From Candidatus Koribacter versatilis Ellin345 (GTDB taxonomy: Bacteria; Acidobacteriota; Terriglobia; Terriglobales; Acidobacteriaceae): DNA of 64,000 bases. Of this stretch, positions 17,973-26,563 are shown one piece after another. The position numbers were made by a program, and so were the translations under genes. Location: contig NC_008009.1 in the NCBI RefSeq assembly GCF_000014005.1, positions 3,038,001 to 3,102,000 of the forward strand. The letters are read 5' to 3'. Positions within the stretch are counted from its first letter, which is position 1. Each line of letters starts with the position of its first letter. A model generated the notes under the pieces. That model saw only the letters and a list, made by a program, of their open reading frames with translations. It did not search any database and was not told the origin of the DNA.

Positions 17973-19198
17973 ACGATCTTCGCCGCTCGGCCCTCGCCAT
18001 CTTCTTTTTCGGCGCACTTCTGCTCTCCTCCGGCGCATTCGCCCCACTCTGGACAGACACTGCCGCACACGACGTCGCCGAAGGTGGCGTCGCTCTCCAG
18101 ATAATTTGGTCCGCCATCTACCTCTTTGCCGCGGCACTCCTCCTTCCGCGATACAAGCAAGCTGCCCACATACTCGCCGCGAATTGGCTGCTATTTCTGC
18201 TCATCGCACTTTGCGCGGTATCTGCGCTCTGGTCGCCGAATGTCGCCGTAACCCTGCGCAAGAGCGTCGCAATCACCGGCACAACTTTGCTGGGCGTATG
18301 CTTCGCTCTCGAGTTCGACATGCGCTCGCAACTCCGCATTCTCGTTGCGGTCATCTCCGTGGCGGCCGTCGCAAGCCTCCTGGCGGAACTCTTCTACCCG
18401 GCAAGCTTCCCCGCCACCGAATTCGCCGGGGCCGCTTGGCACGGCGTCTTCTCGCACAAGAACCTGCTCGGACGCACCATGTCCCTCGGCGTCGTGACCT
18501 TCCTCTGCTTCGGCTTCAAACGCCTCGGATCCATCCTCACCGCGTCGATCGGAGTGCTCGCGTGCGTCTCAATGATTGTCGCGGCCCGTTCGCAAACGGC
18601 GCTGGTTGTCGCACTCGCAATACCGCTCCTGATCGGGATTTCCGGCATACTTCGCGCCGATTGGCGTCGCGCCTGGGCTGGCTCTATGCTCGCGCTCACC
18701 TTCTTCGCACCCGTGGCAGCGTACGCAATATCTCATCGCGACTCTGCCGTCGCACTTCTCGGTCGCGATGCGACCTTCACCGGCCGTTCGCAGATTTGGG
18801 ATCTCACAGCACCAGCGTTCACGTCTCATTTCTGGCTCGGCCATGGTTATGGCGCGTTCTGGTGGATCTCCTCTGACTCGATACAAATCATCTCCGAGCT
18901 TGGTTATGACACTCCCAACGCTCACAACGCATTCCTCGATCTCGGACTACAGGTCGGCGTGATCGGGATCGTTCTTTTTTTCGCCGGTTGGCTCGTGTCG
19001 CTCTTCGGTGCCGGACGCCTCGTCAGAAAGTCCTCCGCAGTCGAGTCCCGCTGGCCGCTGCTCTACCTGCTATTTCTGCTGCTCTACAGCTTCACCGAAA
19101 GTTCGTTGTTGGCACCCAACTCTCTGCTTTGGATCCTCTATTCCGCGGCATGCTTCACAGTCTCAAACTCGAATCAGGCCCAGCACCAGGCCGCATGA
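17969..19198 (+). CDS. O-antigen ligase/polymerase family protein (Wzy/WaaL-like)
   Basis: A 409-residue membrane protein with about 10-12 helices. The ATG at 17969 (MNDLRRSALAIFFFGALLL) overlaps the flippase stop. The large periplasmic loop carries the Wzy_C signature region FTGRSQIWDLTAPAFTSHF followed by LGHGYGAFW and NAHNAFLDLGLQVGV, as in O-antigen ligase and polymerase families. The context (Wzx, Wzc, Wza) makes polymerase the better guess over lipid A ligase. Both downstream and upstream junctions are ATGA overlaps. Confidence 0.83.
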   Translation: MNDLRRSALAIFFFGALLLSSGAFAPLWTDTAAHDVAEGGVALQIIWSAIYLFAAALLLPRYKQAAHILAANWLLFLLIALCAVSALWSPNVAVTLRKSVAITGTTLLGVCFALEFDMRSQLRILVAVISVAAVASLLAELFYPASFPATEFAGAAWHGVFSHKNLLGRTMSLGVVTFLCFGFKRLGSILTASIGVLACVSMIVAARSQTALVVALAIPLLIGISGILRADWRRAWAGSMLALTFFAPVAAYAISHRDSAVALLGRDATFTGRSQIWDLTAPAFTSHFWLGHGYGAFWWISSDSIQIISELGYDTPNAHNAFLDLGLQVGVIGIVLFFAGWLVSLFGAGRLVRKSSAVESRWPLLYLLFLLLYSFTESSLLAPNSLLWILYSAACFTVSNSNQAQHQAA

Positions 19199-20115
19199 AC
19201 AGGCGATACAAGATAGCCGTCTGTGTCGCGACCTATCGTCGCCCCGCCCAACTACTGCGCCTGCTCAACGCGTTGTGCGCCCTCGACTTTCATGCTGTCG
19301 TCGAGCCTGAAATCGAAATAATCGTTGTGGATAACGATCCCGACAGTTCCGCCTCTTCGGTCTTTAGAGGGTTTCGATCGTCGAGGTTCCGGATTTCCTA
19401 CCATCCCGAACCTCGTCGGGGCATCTCCTACGCGCGCAACACCGCGATCACACACGGCAATGGCTCCGACCTTGTCGCATTTATCGACGACGACGAATAT
19501 CCGTCCCGCACCTGGCTCGACGCGCTTATCGCCGCTCACCTGGAATTCAACGCTCCCATCGTCGCTGGCCCGGTGGTTCCGATCGTTCCCCAGCCCTCAG
19601 GCTCCGATTTCGCTATGCTCCTTCGCCGCCTGCGTCACCCTTCCGGCACGCAATTGCAAAGCGCCGGCGCCGGCAACGTGTTGATCAGTGCCCGCGTACT
19701 TCGCGCCATGAGTCCGACATGGTTCGATCCGCGATTCGCCATCAGCGGCGGCGAAGACACCCACTTCTTCCGCCGTTGTCTCGCCGCCGGGTTCCCCATC
19801 GTCTGGGCCGACGACGCCATCGTCTACGAGACAGTCCCGGCCGCCCGCCTCGCCCCTCCATATTTGCGTGCGCGCGCGCGCAACGGAGCCAATCACTGGA
19901 CGCGTGTGGAAATGGAGCTCCATCCGTCGCTGCTCAACTTGTCACGCCGTTTCGCGGCAGGAATCGCACGAATATTCGAGGGCACACTGGAGAAATACTT
20001 CGGCGGCAATGTGGAGGATCGGATGCGCGGAGACCTTCGACTCGCCGAAGGCATCGGCAACCTCTACGCATTCTTTGGCGGAACCTACGAGATGTACGGA
20101 GCGAGCGAACGATGA
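19195..20115 (+). CDS. Glycosyltransferase family 2
   Basis: A 306-residue cytoplasmic GT-A enzyme. The ATG at 19195 gives MNRRYKIAVCVATYRRP, the usual nucleotide-binding strand. An acidic metal motif FIDDDEYP follows at about residue 98, then GGEDTHFFRR, the catalytic-base region seen in GT2 enzymes. Its donor and acceptor cannot be told. It is the only classical GT2 in the cluster. Start and stop both overlap neighbours by 4 bases. Confidence 0.88.
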   Translation: MNRRYKIAVCVATYRRPAQLLRLLNALCALDFHAVVEPEIEIIVVDNDPDSSASSVFRGFRSSRFRISYHPEPRRGISYARNTAITHGNGSDLVAFIDDDEYPSRTWLDALIAAHLEFNAPIVAGPVVPIVPQPSGSDFAMLLRRLRHPSGTQLQSAGAGNVLISARVLRAMSPTWFDPRFAISGGEDTHFFRRCLAAGFPIVWADDAIVYETVPAARLAPPYLRARARNGANHWTRVEMELHPSLLNLSRRFAAGIARIFEGTLEKYFGGNVEDRMRGDLRLAEGIGNLYAFFGGTYEMYGASER

Positions 20116-21302
20116 ACGCTGCCCGTCTCCCGGCCCCGTCAGTCACGGAATTCGATTCGCCAATCCTCGCCCTTCACCATTGGTTACGTGAGCGAAACTA
20201 TGCCGGACACGAACCCTATGATCTGCTGAATTCGCCGCTGCTTCGCAAGTGGGCTGTGCATCAACCTTTCGCCACTCTCTTCATTCAGGGCGGCAAACGG
20301 ATCGGCGGCGTTCACCTCCGCCAGTGGCTCCACGTTCCACCCAGTCATAATCCCAAAGCTCTCGCACTAGTATTGAGCGCATTCTGCGATCTCGCGCGCT
20401 CGGGTTGGTTCTCCCGTCGCCACGCGGAACATGTCCGGAACTTGCTGCTTGAACTCCGCAGTCCGCACGAATCCGACTTCTGCTGGGGATACGACTGGCA
20501 TTACGTTTCATTGCGCGGCGCTCGCATGCCGGCGTTCTCGCCGAACTCCGTCGTCACCGTCTTCTGCGCCCACGCTCTCCTCGACTTCGCCAACATCTAC
20601 CAGGACGAAGAATCAAAAGCGATCGCACATTCCGCGACAAACTGGCTCGCAACCCGATTGAATCGTTCTACCGACACCGATACTGGCCTCTGCCTCAGCT
20701 ACACGCCCAACGACCATACCCGGATTTTCAACAACAGCGCGCTCGCAGGTGCGTTGTTCGCGAGGATCGCGAGCGACTCACGACTGCCCCAGTACGGAAG
20801 TCTGGCTCGCCGTATCATGGAATACCTAGGCAACGGCCAGGCGAAAGACGGATCCTGGACCTACGGCGTCGCGCGCTCACAACAGTGGATTGACACCTTC
20901 CACACCGGATACAACCTTTGTGCGCTGCTCGAATACCAGCAACTCACCGGCGATACCAGCTTTTCGCAAGCCCTCGCCCGCGGTTATGACTTTTATTGTT
21001 CCCACTTCTTCTGTCCGGACGGCGCGCCGCGCTACTTCCATAACCGCACTTACCCAATTGATATCCATTCCTGCTCGCAGGCGATCCTGACCCTCTGTGC
21101 CTTCGCTGAGCTTGACCCCGATGCCCTCTCACGCGCCGAGCAAATCGCGCGCTGGACCATCCAGCACCTCCGCAACTCCGACGGCTCTTTCGGCTACCAG
21201 ATTCATCCTCATCGGGTTGACCGCACTCCTTACATCCGCTGGTCGCAAGCCTGGATGCTTCGCGCGCTCGCCCGCCTGCGCCTGACAATCGGAGGCGAAT
21301 AA
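20112..21302 (+). CDS. Alpha/alpha-toroid-like protein of the exopolysaccharide cluster
   Basis: A 396-residue soluble protein that I do not recognise as a named enzyme. From about residue 90 it is made of repeated helical pairs with turns of the kind GSWTYG, then FHTGYNLCALLEY, and GSFGYQ, then YIRWSQAWMLRAL. This is the pattern of (alpha/alpha)6 toroids such as prenyltransferase/terpene-cyclase or glycoside-hydrolase folds. No DXDD cyclase motif is seen. Conserved His/Asp/Trp residues (DWHYVSLRG, DIHSCSQA) could line an active site. It overlaps the GT2 stop by 4 bases and precedes DUF354, so it probably handles a polymer or lipid-linked sugar. Related genes are sometimes mislabelled delta-aminolevulinate dehydratase. 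Confidence 0.6.
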   Translation: MNAARLPAPSVTEFDSPILALHHWLRERNYAGHEPYDLLNSPLLRKWAVHQPFATLFIQGGKRIGGVHLRQWLHVPPSHNPKALALVLSAFCDLARSGWFSRRHAEHVRNLLLELRSPHESDFCWGYDWHYVSLRGARMPAFSPNSVVTVFCAHALLDFANIYQDEESKAIAHSATNWLATRLNRSTDTDTGLCLSYTPNDHTRIFNNSALAGALFARIASDSRLPQYGSLARRIMEYLGNGQAKDGSWTYGVARSQQWIDTFHTGYNLCALLEYQQLTGDTSFSQALARGYDFYCSHFFCPDGAPRYFHNRTYPIDIHSCSQAILTLCAFAELDPDALSRAEQIARWTIQHLRNSDGSFGYQIHPHRVDRTPYIRWSQAWMLRALARLRLTIGGE

Positions 21303-21305
21303 GAT

Positions 21306-22331
21306 ATGCAGCCTCGCATCTGGATCGACCTCGACAACGCGCCCCACGCCCACTTTTTCGCGCCGTTCGTCCGTGAACTACCGAAGCACGGCTACATGCC
21401 CCTTATTACCGTCCGCTCGTTCGGACAGACCGAAGGCCTCGCCCGCTCGTATCGCATGAACTTCACCACGATCGGCGCCCACGCTCCGCATCATTCCACC
21501 GTAGCGCGCGTGCGAGAAGCGGTGGGTCGCGCGGCCGAACTCGTCCGGTTCGGGATCGCCCATCGTCCCGTCGCCGCCATCAGCCACGGCTCCCGATCTC
21601 TCACCCTCGCAGCGGCCACACTCGGCATCCCTGCAATGGCAATCTACGATTACGAACATGTCTCGGCGGGAGTTTTCCATCATCTCTGTCGGCGCATACT
21701 CATGCCCGAAATCGTCGCGAATGCTGGGCAATCGAAGAAGAAAATTCGCGGGTACCCCGGCTTCAAAGAAGACGTTTACATCCACGACCTGCGTCCCGAC
21801 GGACGCGTTCTCCACGAACTCTCACTTGATCCTCAACGTCTGATTGTGACCGTCCGTCCGCCTGCCACGTGGGCTCATTATCACAACGAACACTCCGTCG
21901 TGCTCTTCCGCGCATTGATCGAACACCTCCGCGCCCAGGAAAACGCACAAGTCGTCGTACTTGCACGCACCCGCGACCAAGCGGAAAAGCTTTCCGGTGA
22001 GTTCAACCTGGGCGAGCGTCCGTTCATCCTCACTTCGCGTGCAGTCGACGGCCTCAGCTTGCTCCATTACTCCGACGCCGTCTTCAGCGGCGGCGGCACC
22101 ATGGTTCGCGAAGCCGCGCTCCTCGGCGTCGCGGCCTACAGCACCTTCGCCGGCAAACCTGGAGCAGTAGACATTGAACTCGAACGCCAAAAGCGCTTAA
22201 CGATTCTCCGAACGCAAGAGCAAGTCGCAGGCATTCGCCTTCGCAAACGCCCCCGCCGCATCGCCGACCCGCGAGAAAGCCCGACCCGCCGGTTCATCCT
22301 CAAAGAGATTCTCGAATTAGCCAGACACTAG
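21306..22331 (+). CDS. DUF354 protein, GT-B glycosyltransferase-like
   Basis: A 341-residue protein with the DUF354 N-terminus: MQPRIWIDLDNAPHAHFFAP, then ITVRSFGQTEGLAR. The later FSGGGTMVREAALLGVAAY is the sugar-nucleotide-binding loop common to GT-B enzymes of the MurG/WecB class. DUF354 proteins are found in bacterial and archaeal surface-polysaccharide loci. Catalytic function has not been settled as far as I know. It starts 3 bases after the toroid gene. Confidence 0.82.
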   Translation: MQPRIWIDLDNAPHAHFFAPFVRELPKHGYMPLITVRSFGQTEGLARSYRMNFTTIGAHAPHHSTVARVREAVGRAAELVRFGIAHRPVAAISHGSRSLTLAAATLGIPAMAIYDYEHVSAGVFHHLCRRILMPEIVANAGQSKKKIRGYPGFKEDVYIHDLRPDGRVLHELSLDPQRLIVTVRPPATWAHYHNEHSVVLFRALIEHLRAQENAQVVVLARTRDQAEKLSGEFNLGERPFILTSRAVDGLSLLHYSDAVFSGGGTMVREAALLGVAAYSTFAGKPGAVDIELERQKRLTILRTQEQVAGIRLRKRPRRIADPRESPTRRFILKEILELARH

Positions 22332-22366
22332 TCCACATCGAAATTCCTTAGCGAACGGTCCCACTC

Positions 22367-23059
22367 ATGCAAATCCCCACCCTATCCATACCTTCTTCCG
22401 CCGCCTCCCCGTCCAAACTCCCGATAACTGGTCTTCAGGCGCGCCAACTCTTCCTCAAGCGCGCCATCGATCTGCCGCTTGCGTTCATCCTGGTGATCGT
22501 CAGTTCCCCGCTGCTTGTTCTTATTGCGTTGTTGGTTCGACGGAGTTCGTCCGGCCCGATCCTCTTCCGTCAAAAACGCGTCGGTTGCGGCGGCAACGAG
22601 TTCACGATGTACAAGTTCCGCACCATGACCGTCGGCGACGAATCCGCGCACCGCGACTACGCTCTCCAGTGGATCCGTAGCGGAGAAACCGCGCGACAGT
22701 CCAACGGTAGCTTCAAGTTAAACGACGACGCTCGAATCACCAGCATCGGCAGGCGGCTGCGCAAGTTCAGCTTCGACGAGCTGCCTCAGATTTTTAATGT
22801 ATTAAAGGGCGACATGAGCCTGGTCGGCCCGCGCCCCGCGATTCCCTATGAAGTGGACGAATATGCGCCGTGGCAGCGCCAGCGCCTCGGCACCCTTCCC
22901 GGCATCACCGGACTCTGGCAGGTCTCCGGCCGCAACCGCCTGAGTTTCGACCACATGGTGGAGTTGGATATCGAATACATCCGTAATTGGTCCATTGGCA
23001 GCGATCTCCAGATTTTGTGGAAGACCATCCCGGCCGTCTGCCACGGAACCGGCCACTAA
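22367..23059 (+). CDS. Initiating sugar-1-phosphate transferase (polyprenyl-phosphate)
   Basis: A 230-residue monotopic membrane enzyme of the bacterial sugar transferase family (C-terminal half of WbaP/CpsE). Motifs seen: KRAIDLPLAFILVIVSSPL (re-entrant helix), SSGPILFRQKRVG, FTMYKFRTM, RKFSFDELPQIFNVLKGD (acidic catalytic DE), LVGPRP, and GITGLWQVSGRN. It would put the first sugar-1-phosphate on undecaprenyl phosphate to start the repeat unit. It is the last gene of the cluster and runs convergently into thiD with 7 bases between stops. Confidence 0.92.
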   Translation: MQIPTLSIPSSAASPSKLPITGLQARQLFLKRAIDLPLAFILVIVSSPLLVLIALLVRRSSSGPILFRQKRVGCGGNEFTMYKFRTMTVGDESAHRDYALQWIRSGETARQSNGSFKLNDDARITSIGRRLRKFSFDELPQIFNVLKGDMSLVGPRPAIPYEVDEYAPWQRQRLGTLPGITGLWQVSGRNRLSFDHMVELDIEYIRNWSIGSDLQILWKTIPAVCHGTGH

Positions 23060-23066
23060 CGACGTC

Positions 23067-23831
23067 CTAGACGAAGTGGTTCATCGGACCACGCCCATGC
23101 CCCAGCGGCTCGTCTGACCCAAGGGTGATCGCCCGACGCACGTAGAATTTCGCCTCGACGACCGCTTCTCGCAGCTGGCGCCCCAACGCCAGGTTGCAGG
23201 CAATCGCGGTCGCAAACGCGCACCCGGTGCCGTGAGTCGCCCGGCTGCGGATCTTCTCCGCGCGTAGCCACTCCTGCTGGTCTCCGAAACTCAACAGGTC
23301 GCCCGAATCCTCCCGTTCGCCGCCGGTGATCACCACCGCCGGACACCCCTTCCGGTGAAGCTCCCTCGCCAGCCCTTCAGGGCTCGCCTCGCACTCCGCC
23401 AGCACCCGCGCCTCAGCCTCGTTCGGCGTACAGACGTCCACCGCCTTGAGCAGCCGCGCCCGGATCACCTGTTCCCCCCGTTCATCGATCAGGGCCGCTC
23501 CCGATGTCGACCTCAGCACCGGGTCGAGCACCACATTCCTCAACCGGGTGGTTTCCAGAAAGTCCGCTACCACCTCGGCCACCTCTCCGCTCCCTAACAT
23601 GCCGATCCGAACTGCCGCCGGCGGCATGTCCCGTACCAGCTCATATAAGGTGTCGCGAACGATCTCCGCCCGCAGCGGCTCGACCGCAAACACCTTTTCC
23701 GTTGTCTGGACGGTAACTGCCGTAATACAGGTGATCGCATAACATTCGTGTGCCGCAGCCGTTTTGACGTCCGCAGTGATGCCCGCGCCTGAGGACGGAT
23801 CGTACCCCGCAATCGACAGCACAATCGGCAT
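23067..23831 (-). CDS. thiD: Hydroxymethylpyrimidine (phosphate) kinase
   Basis: A 254-residue ribokinase-fold enzyme of thiamine synthesis that phosphorylates HMP and HMP-P. Evidence: VLSIAGYDPSSGAGITADVK at the N-terminus, AITCITAVTVQTT, and GTGCAFATAIACNLALG with the anion-hole/catalytic region. Of several in-frame ATGs I choose 23831 because GCGGGGC sits 7 bases upstream. 23837 and 23846 are possible. It stands alone, with no other thi gene in view. Confidence 0.9.
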   Translation of the reverse strand: MPIVLSIAGYDPSSGAGITADVKTAAAHECYAITCITAVTVQTTEKVFAVEPLRAEIVRDTLYELVRDMPPAAVRIGMLGSGEVAEVVADFLETTRLRNVVLDPVLRSTSGAALIDERGEQVIRARLLKAVDVCTPNEAEARVLAECEASPEGLARELHRKGCPAVVITGGEREDSGDLLSFGDQQEWLRAEKIRSRATHGTGCAFATAIACNLALGRQLREAVVEAKFYVRRAITLGSDEPLGHGRGPMNHFV

Positions 23832-24082
23832 GGCCATGCCCCGCATTACACCACATCGGCTCAAAGCAGAGTTCAACAACCGCGCAAGAATTTCACTCTA
23901 TGTGCAAAAAAGTAAAAGAGTTACACTCGCCAACAACTCTCAATAATTCAGCCGCCGTAACAACCATCATGCTTCCAACTGCCTTCTAATTAGTCAGTGC
24001 AAGGTTGGAGCGAGCTAAGCGGTTTACCCCCTCGCCAAGGCAAAATCCACCTGCATCCGGTACAATCAAAGGACTGCGACGG
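23832..24082. other. Intergenic region upstream of the rlpA operator
   Basis: The 5' region of thiD and the far upstream part of rlpA. It holds AT-rich sequence around 23900-23950 but no feature I can defend beyond the repeat operator and promoter listed next. Confidence 0.45.
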
Positions 24083-24106
24083 CCTAGGGTAATTACCTAG
24101 GGGTAA
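24083..24106 (+). promoter_or_regulatory. CCTAGGG(G)TAA direct repeats, likely operator
   Basis: Two near-identical 10-11 base units (CCTAGGGTAA at 24083-24092, CCTAGGGGTAA at 24096-24106) lie 13 bases apart, about one helical turn. The sequence between them forms the palindrome GGTAATTACC (24088-24097). They sit about 30 bases upstream of the -35 box of rlpA, a typical activator position. The factor is unknown. Confidence 0.55.
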
Positions 24107-24137
24107 CCCGGCGTAATTTCGTCGCCGTGACATACGG

Positions 24138-24166
24138 TTGACCTTAGCTCCCGCGATTCATAGAAT
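24138..24166 (+). promoter_or_regulatory. Sigma-70-type promoter of rlpA
   Basis: TTGACC at 24138-24143 and TAGAAT at 24161-24166 are separated by 17 bases, close to consensus. The start site would be near 24173, giving a leader of about 46 bases with GGAG at 24208-24211 before the ATG at 24219. Confidence 0.65.
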
Positions 24167-24218
24167 CACCGAACGTTTTCGAGCCCGGGGGAATTCCCAG
24201 TTGTCACGGAGTGTTTGA

Positions 24219-24719
24219 ATGCAACGAGTACTGACTCAGATGGTGGCGACGATTGCCGTCCTGACCACCATGGGAGCGGCACACGGGCCGAACACGATGG
24301 AGAACCACTCCCAGGCCGCCGTCCAGAACCAGCCGGTTCTGACGGCCAGCGTCAACCCGCAGCCCTCCTCAACCCCTAAGAAGAAGACCAAGCCCTTCCA
24401 GGTCGGCCCTGCCTCCTGGTACGGGAAGCTCTTCCACGGCAAGCAGACCGCCTCGGGCGAGACCTACAACATGTACGAAATGACCGCCGCTCATCCCGAT
24501 CTGCCCCTTGGCACCCGGGTGAAGGTCACGAACCTGAGGAACGACAAGGCCGTCATCGTGCGCGTCAACGACCGCGGACCACTGGTTCCCGGCCGGATCA
24601 TCGACCTCTCCTACGGCGCCGCCCAAGTGCTGGGCTTCAGTGACAAGGGCGTCCAGAAGGTCCGTTTAGATATCGTTCCCTCCGACAAAACCGACGAGAG
24701 CGCCCGCGTCCGCCAGTAA
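24219..24719 (+). CDS. rlpA: RlpA-like septal lytic transglycosylase (DPBB)
   Basis: A 166-residue exported protein. Signal peptide MQRVLTQMVATIAVLTTMG without a lipobox, then a Pro/Lys-rich linker, then a double-psi beta-barrel (about 66-160): GPASWYGKLFHGKQTASGE, TAAHPDLPLGTRVKVTN, VRVNDRGPLVPGRIIDLS. The His and Asp of these segments correspond to the active-site residues of RlpA transglycosylases. There is no SPOR domain, so this is the short form. It should cut denuded glycan strands in the periplasm. It has its own promoter and an upstream repeat operator. Confidence 0.88.
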   Translation: MQRVLTQMVATIAVLTTMGAAHGPNTMENHSQAAVQNQPVLTASVNPQPSSTPKKKTKPFQVGPASWYGKLFHGKQTASGETYNMYEMTAAHPDLPLGTRVKVTNLRNDKAVIVRVNDRGPLVPGRIIDLSYGAAQVLGFSDKGVQKVRLDIVPSDKTDESARVRQ

Positions 24720-24761
24720 TTTGTCATTCTGAACGAGGCGGTTCGCCAGTAAAATAGACGT

Positions 24762-25466
24762 ATGTCAGAGATGCGCGACCGCCTCATCATCGCCCTCGAC
24801 GTCGACTCCGCCGCCCAAGCCCAACAAATTGTGCAGTCCGTCGGCGACTCGGCCACGACCTTCAAGGTCGGCAAGCAGCTCTTCACCGCCGAAGGCCCCC
24901 AGATTGTCCGTGATCTCGTCGCCTCGGGCAAGAAAGTCTTCCTCGACCTCAAGTTCCACGACATCCCCAACACCGTCGGTGCCGCGATCCGGCAGGCTCG
25001 CGAGCTAAACGTCTCCATGCTGACGGTCCACGCCTCCGGCGGCTCCAAAATGCTTAAGGCTGCCTCTGACGCCGGCGGCCCGGTCCTCGTCCTCGCCGTA
25101 ACCGTCCTTACCAGCATGAATGACGCCGACCTCTCAGAGATTGGCATCGCCGGAAACGTACAGGCGCAGGTGCTCCTGTTAGGTGCCCTCGCACGCGCCA
25201 ATGGCATCCGCGGCCTCGTCGCCTCCGCCCACGAAGCCCGCGAACTCCGCCGCGAACTCGGCGCTGACTTCGCCATCGTCACCCCCGGGGTTCGCCCCGC
25301 AGGTGCCGAAAAGGGCGATCAAGCCCGGGTTGTCACCCCCGCAGCTGCGCTCGAAGCCGGCGCCAGCCACATTGTCGTCGGCCGCCCTATTACCGAAGCC
25401 GCCGACCCTGCCGCCGCCGCGAAGGCGATCATGGAAGAGTTAGAAGGCACGCTGCAATCGCGCTAA
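24762..25466 (+). CDS. pyrF: Orotidine-5'-phosphate decarboxylase
   Basis: A 234-residue TIM-barrel enzyme that converts OMP to UMP in pyrimidine synthesis. The start MSEMRDRLIIALDVD has the first Asp. FKVGKQLF gives the Lys, and FLDLKFHDIPNTV is the catalytic Asp-x-Lys-x-x-Asp motif. GVRPAGAEKGDQARVVTP is the phosphate-binding loop and IVVGRPIT the second one. Length and motifs fit the standard bacterial family. It lies 42 bases after rlpA on the same strand. Confidence 0.96.
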   Translation: MSEMRDRLIIALDVDSAAQAQQIVQSVGDSATTFKVGKQLFTAEGPQIVRDLVASGKKVFLDLKFHDIPNTVGAAIRQARELNVSMLTVHASGGSKMLKAASDAGGPVLVLAVTVLTSMNDADLSEIGIAGNVQAQVLLLGALARANGIRGLVASAHEARELRRELGADFAIVTPGVRPAGAEKGDQARVVTPAAALEAGASHIVVGRPITEAADPAAAAKAIMEELEGTLQSR

Positions 25467-25473
25467 ACGCGAA

Positions 25474-25500
25474 AGACGAGCGCGAAGCCCGTCTAGTTTC
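25474..25500 (+). terminator. Possible terminator between pyrF and the M50 gene
   Basis: AGACG at 25474-25478 pairs with CGTCT at 25490-25494, with an internal mismatch and a GC pair inside, followed by AGTTTCT. The stem is short, so the call is weak. Confidence 0.4.
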
Positions 25501-25545
25501 TAGGCCCACGTCTTCAGACGCGGGGATCGCGCAGCCCGAGGTGGC

Positions 25546-26559
25546 CTACTCCGCCCCGAACCCTCGTCCAGGCGCTAGCACCAGAATCAGCGCCAACGCG
25601 CAGAGCAGCAGCGTGAAGTATGCCGCAATCCGTGCGCTCGTCTCGTCGGTCGGCTTCACAAACGCTTGCCACAATACTCCGGCTCCAATAAACAACAACA
25701 CATAGTCGCGTGTTCCCCAGAATAGAAGCGCACAGCTCAACAACAGCACCACCCTGCCATAACGGCTCACCGCCTGGATCGCCTGAGCCCCGTCCAGTGC
25801 CCACACCGGAATCAGGTTCATCAGGTTCAACCAGGCTCCCGAGTGCGCCAGCGCCAGCCACAGCTTCGAGTGCGTCTGCCAATAAACCAAAATGCACACC
25901 GCCGACGATAGAAATCCCGCCAGCGGACCGGCCAGGCTGATCATCGCCCGCCCTTCCCCGGACACGCCGAGGTTCTTCCACTTCACATATGCGCCAAGGC
26001 CCGGTAGAAACACCGGCACTTCCACAGGAAGTCCGCGCCGCTTCACCTCGATGTAGTGCCCCATCTCGTGACAGAGGATTAGCACCGCGAATCCGACGCC
26101 GAACCACATCCCGAAAATCGTCCAGTAGAACCATATAAAGCCGGCGAAGCTCAGGACGAACTTGAGCTTCAACAGTCCGAACAGCACTTTCGCTTTCCCA
26201 AGCAGCACCAACAGGGGTGCAAACGGTCCGAGCCGCTTAGCCCATTTGCTCTTGGACTCGCCCTCCTGCTGTCGCTGTACGTCGGCCTCCAGCGCCTGTG
26301 CGTACAAATCCACGGCATGGTTGTTGATCCACGCCGTCTGTTGTGCATCCACTGGAAGTAACGGAATTGCCGTTAGCCATCTCTCGCGCGCCGCGCGCAA
26401 ATCGCCGGCACTCTCCAGCTGCTTCGCTTCGTTTGAGATCCGGGTGAGCTCGTCGGCATGCACGAACGCATGACACTGGAGACACTCCAGCGCGCCCGGC
26501 GATAACGGTGAGCCGCATCGCCGGCAGTTCGAAGCTGGTCCGAGTGAAGTGCTGGACAC
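25546..26559 (-). CDS. Site-2 protease family (M50) with N-terminal zinc ribbon
   Basis: A 337-residue intramembrane metalloprotease. It opens with a zinc ribbon (CRRCG at 13-17, then CLQC at 27-30), followed by a helical TPR-like segment (about 40-85) that counts a processing load (AGDLRAARERWLTAIPLLP). The membrane part contains LCHEMGHYIEV, the HExxH active site, VPVFLPGLGAYVKWKN and WALDGAQ with the third ligand Asp. It may process a membrane-tethered regulator. No anti-sigma factor is next to it. It follows the zinc-ribbon membrane protein by 4 bases on the same strand. Confidence 0.83.
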   Translation of the reverse strand: MSSTSLGPASNCRRCGSPLSPGALECLQCHAFVHADELTRISNEAKQLESAGDLRAARERWLTAIPLLPVDAQQTAWINNHAVDLYAQALEADVQRQQEGESKSKWAKRLGPFAPLLVLLGKAKVLFGLLKLKFVLSFAGFIWFYWTIFGMWFGVGFAVLILCHEMGHYIEVKRRGLPVEVPVFLPGLGAYVKWKNLGVSGEGRAMISLAGPLAGFLSSAVCILVYWQTHSKLWLALAHSGAWLNLMNLIPVWALDGAQAIQAVSRYGRVVLLLSCALLFWGTRDYVLLFIGAGVLWQAFVKPTDETSARIAAYFTLLLCALALILVLAPGRGFGAE

Positions 26560-26563
26560 GCGG

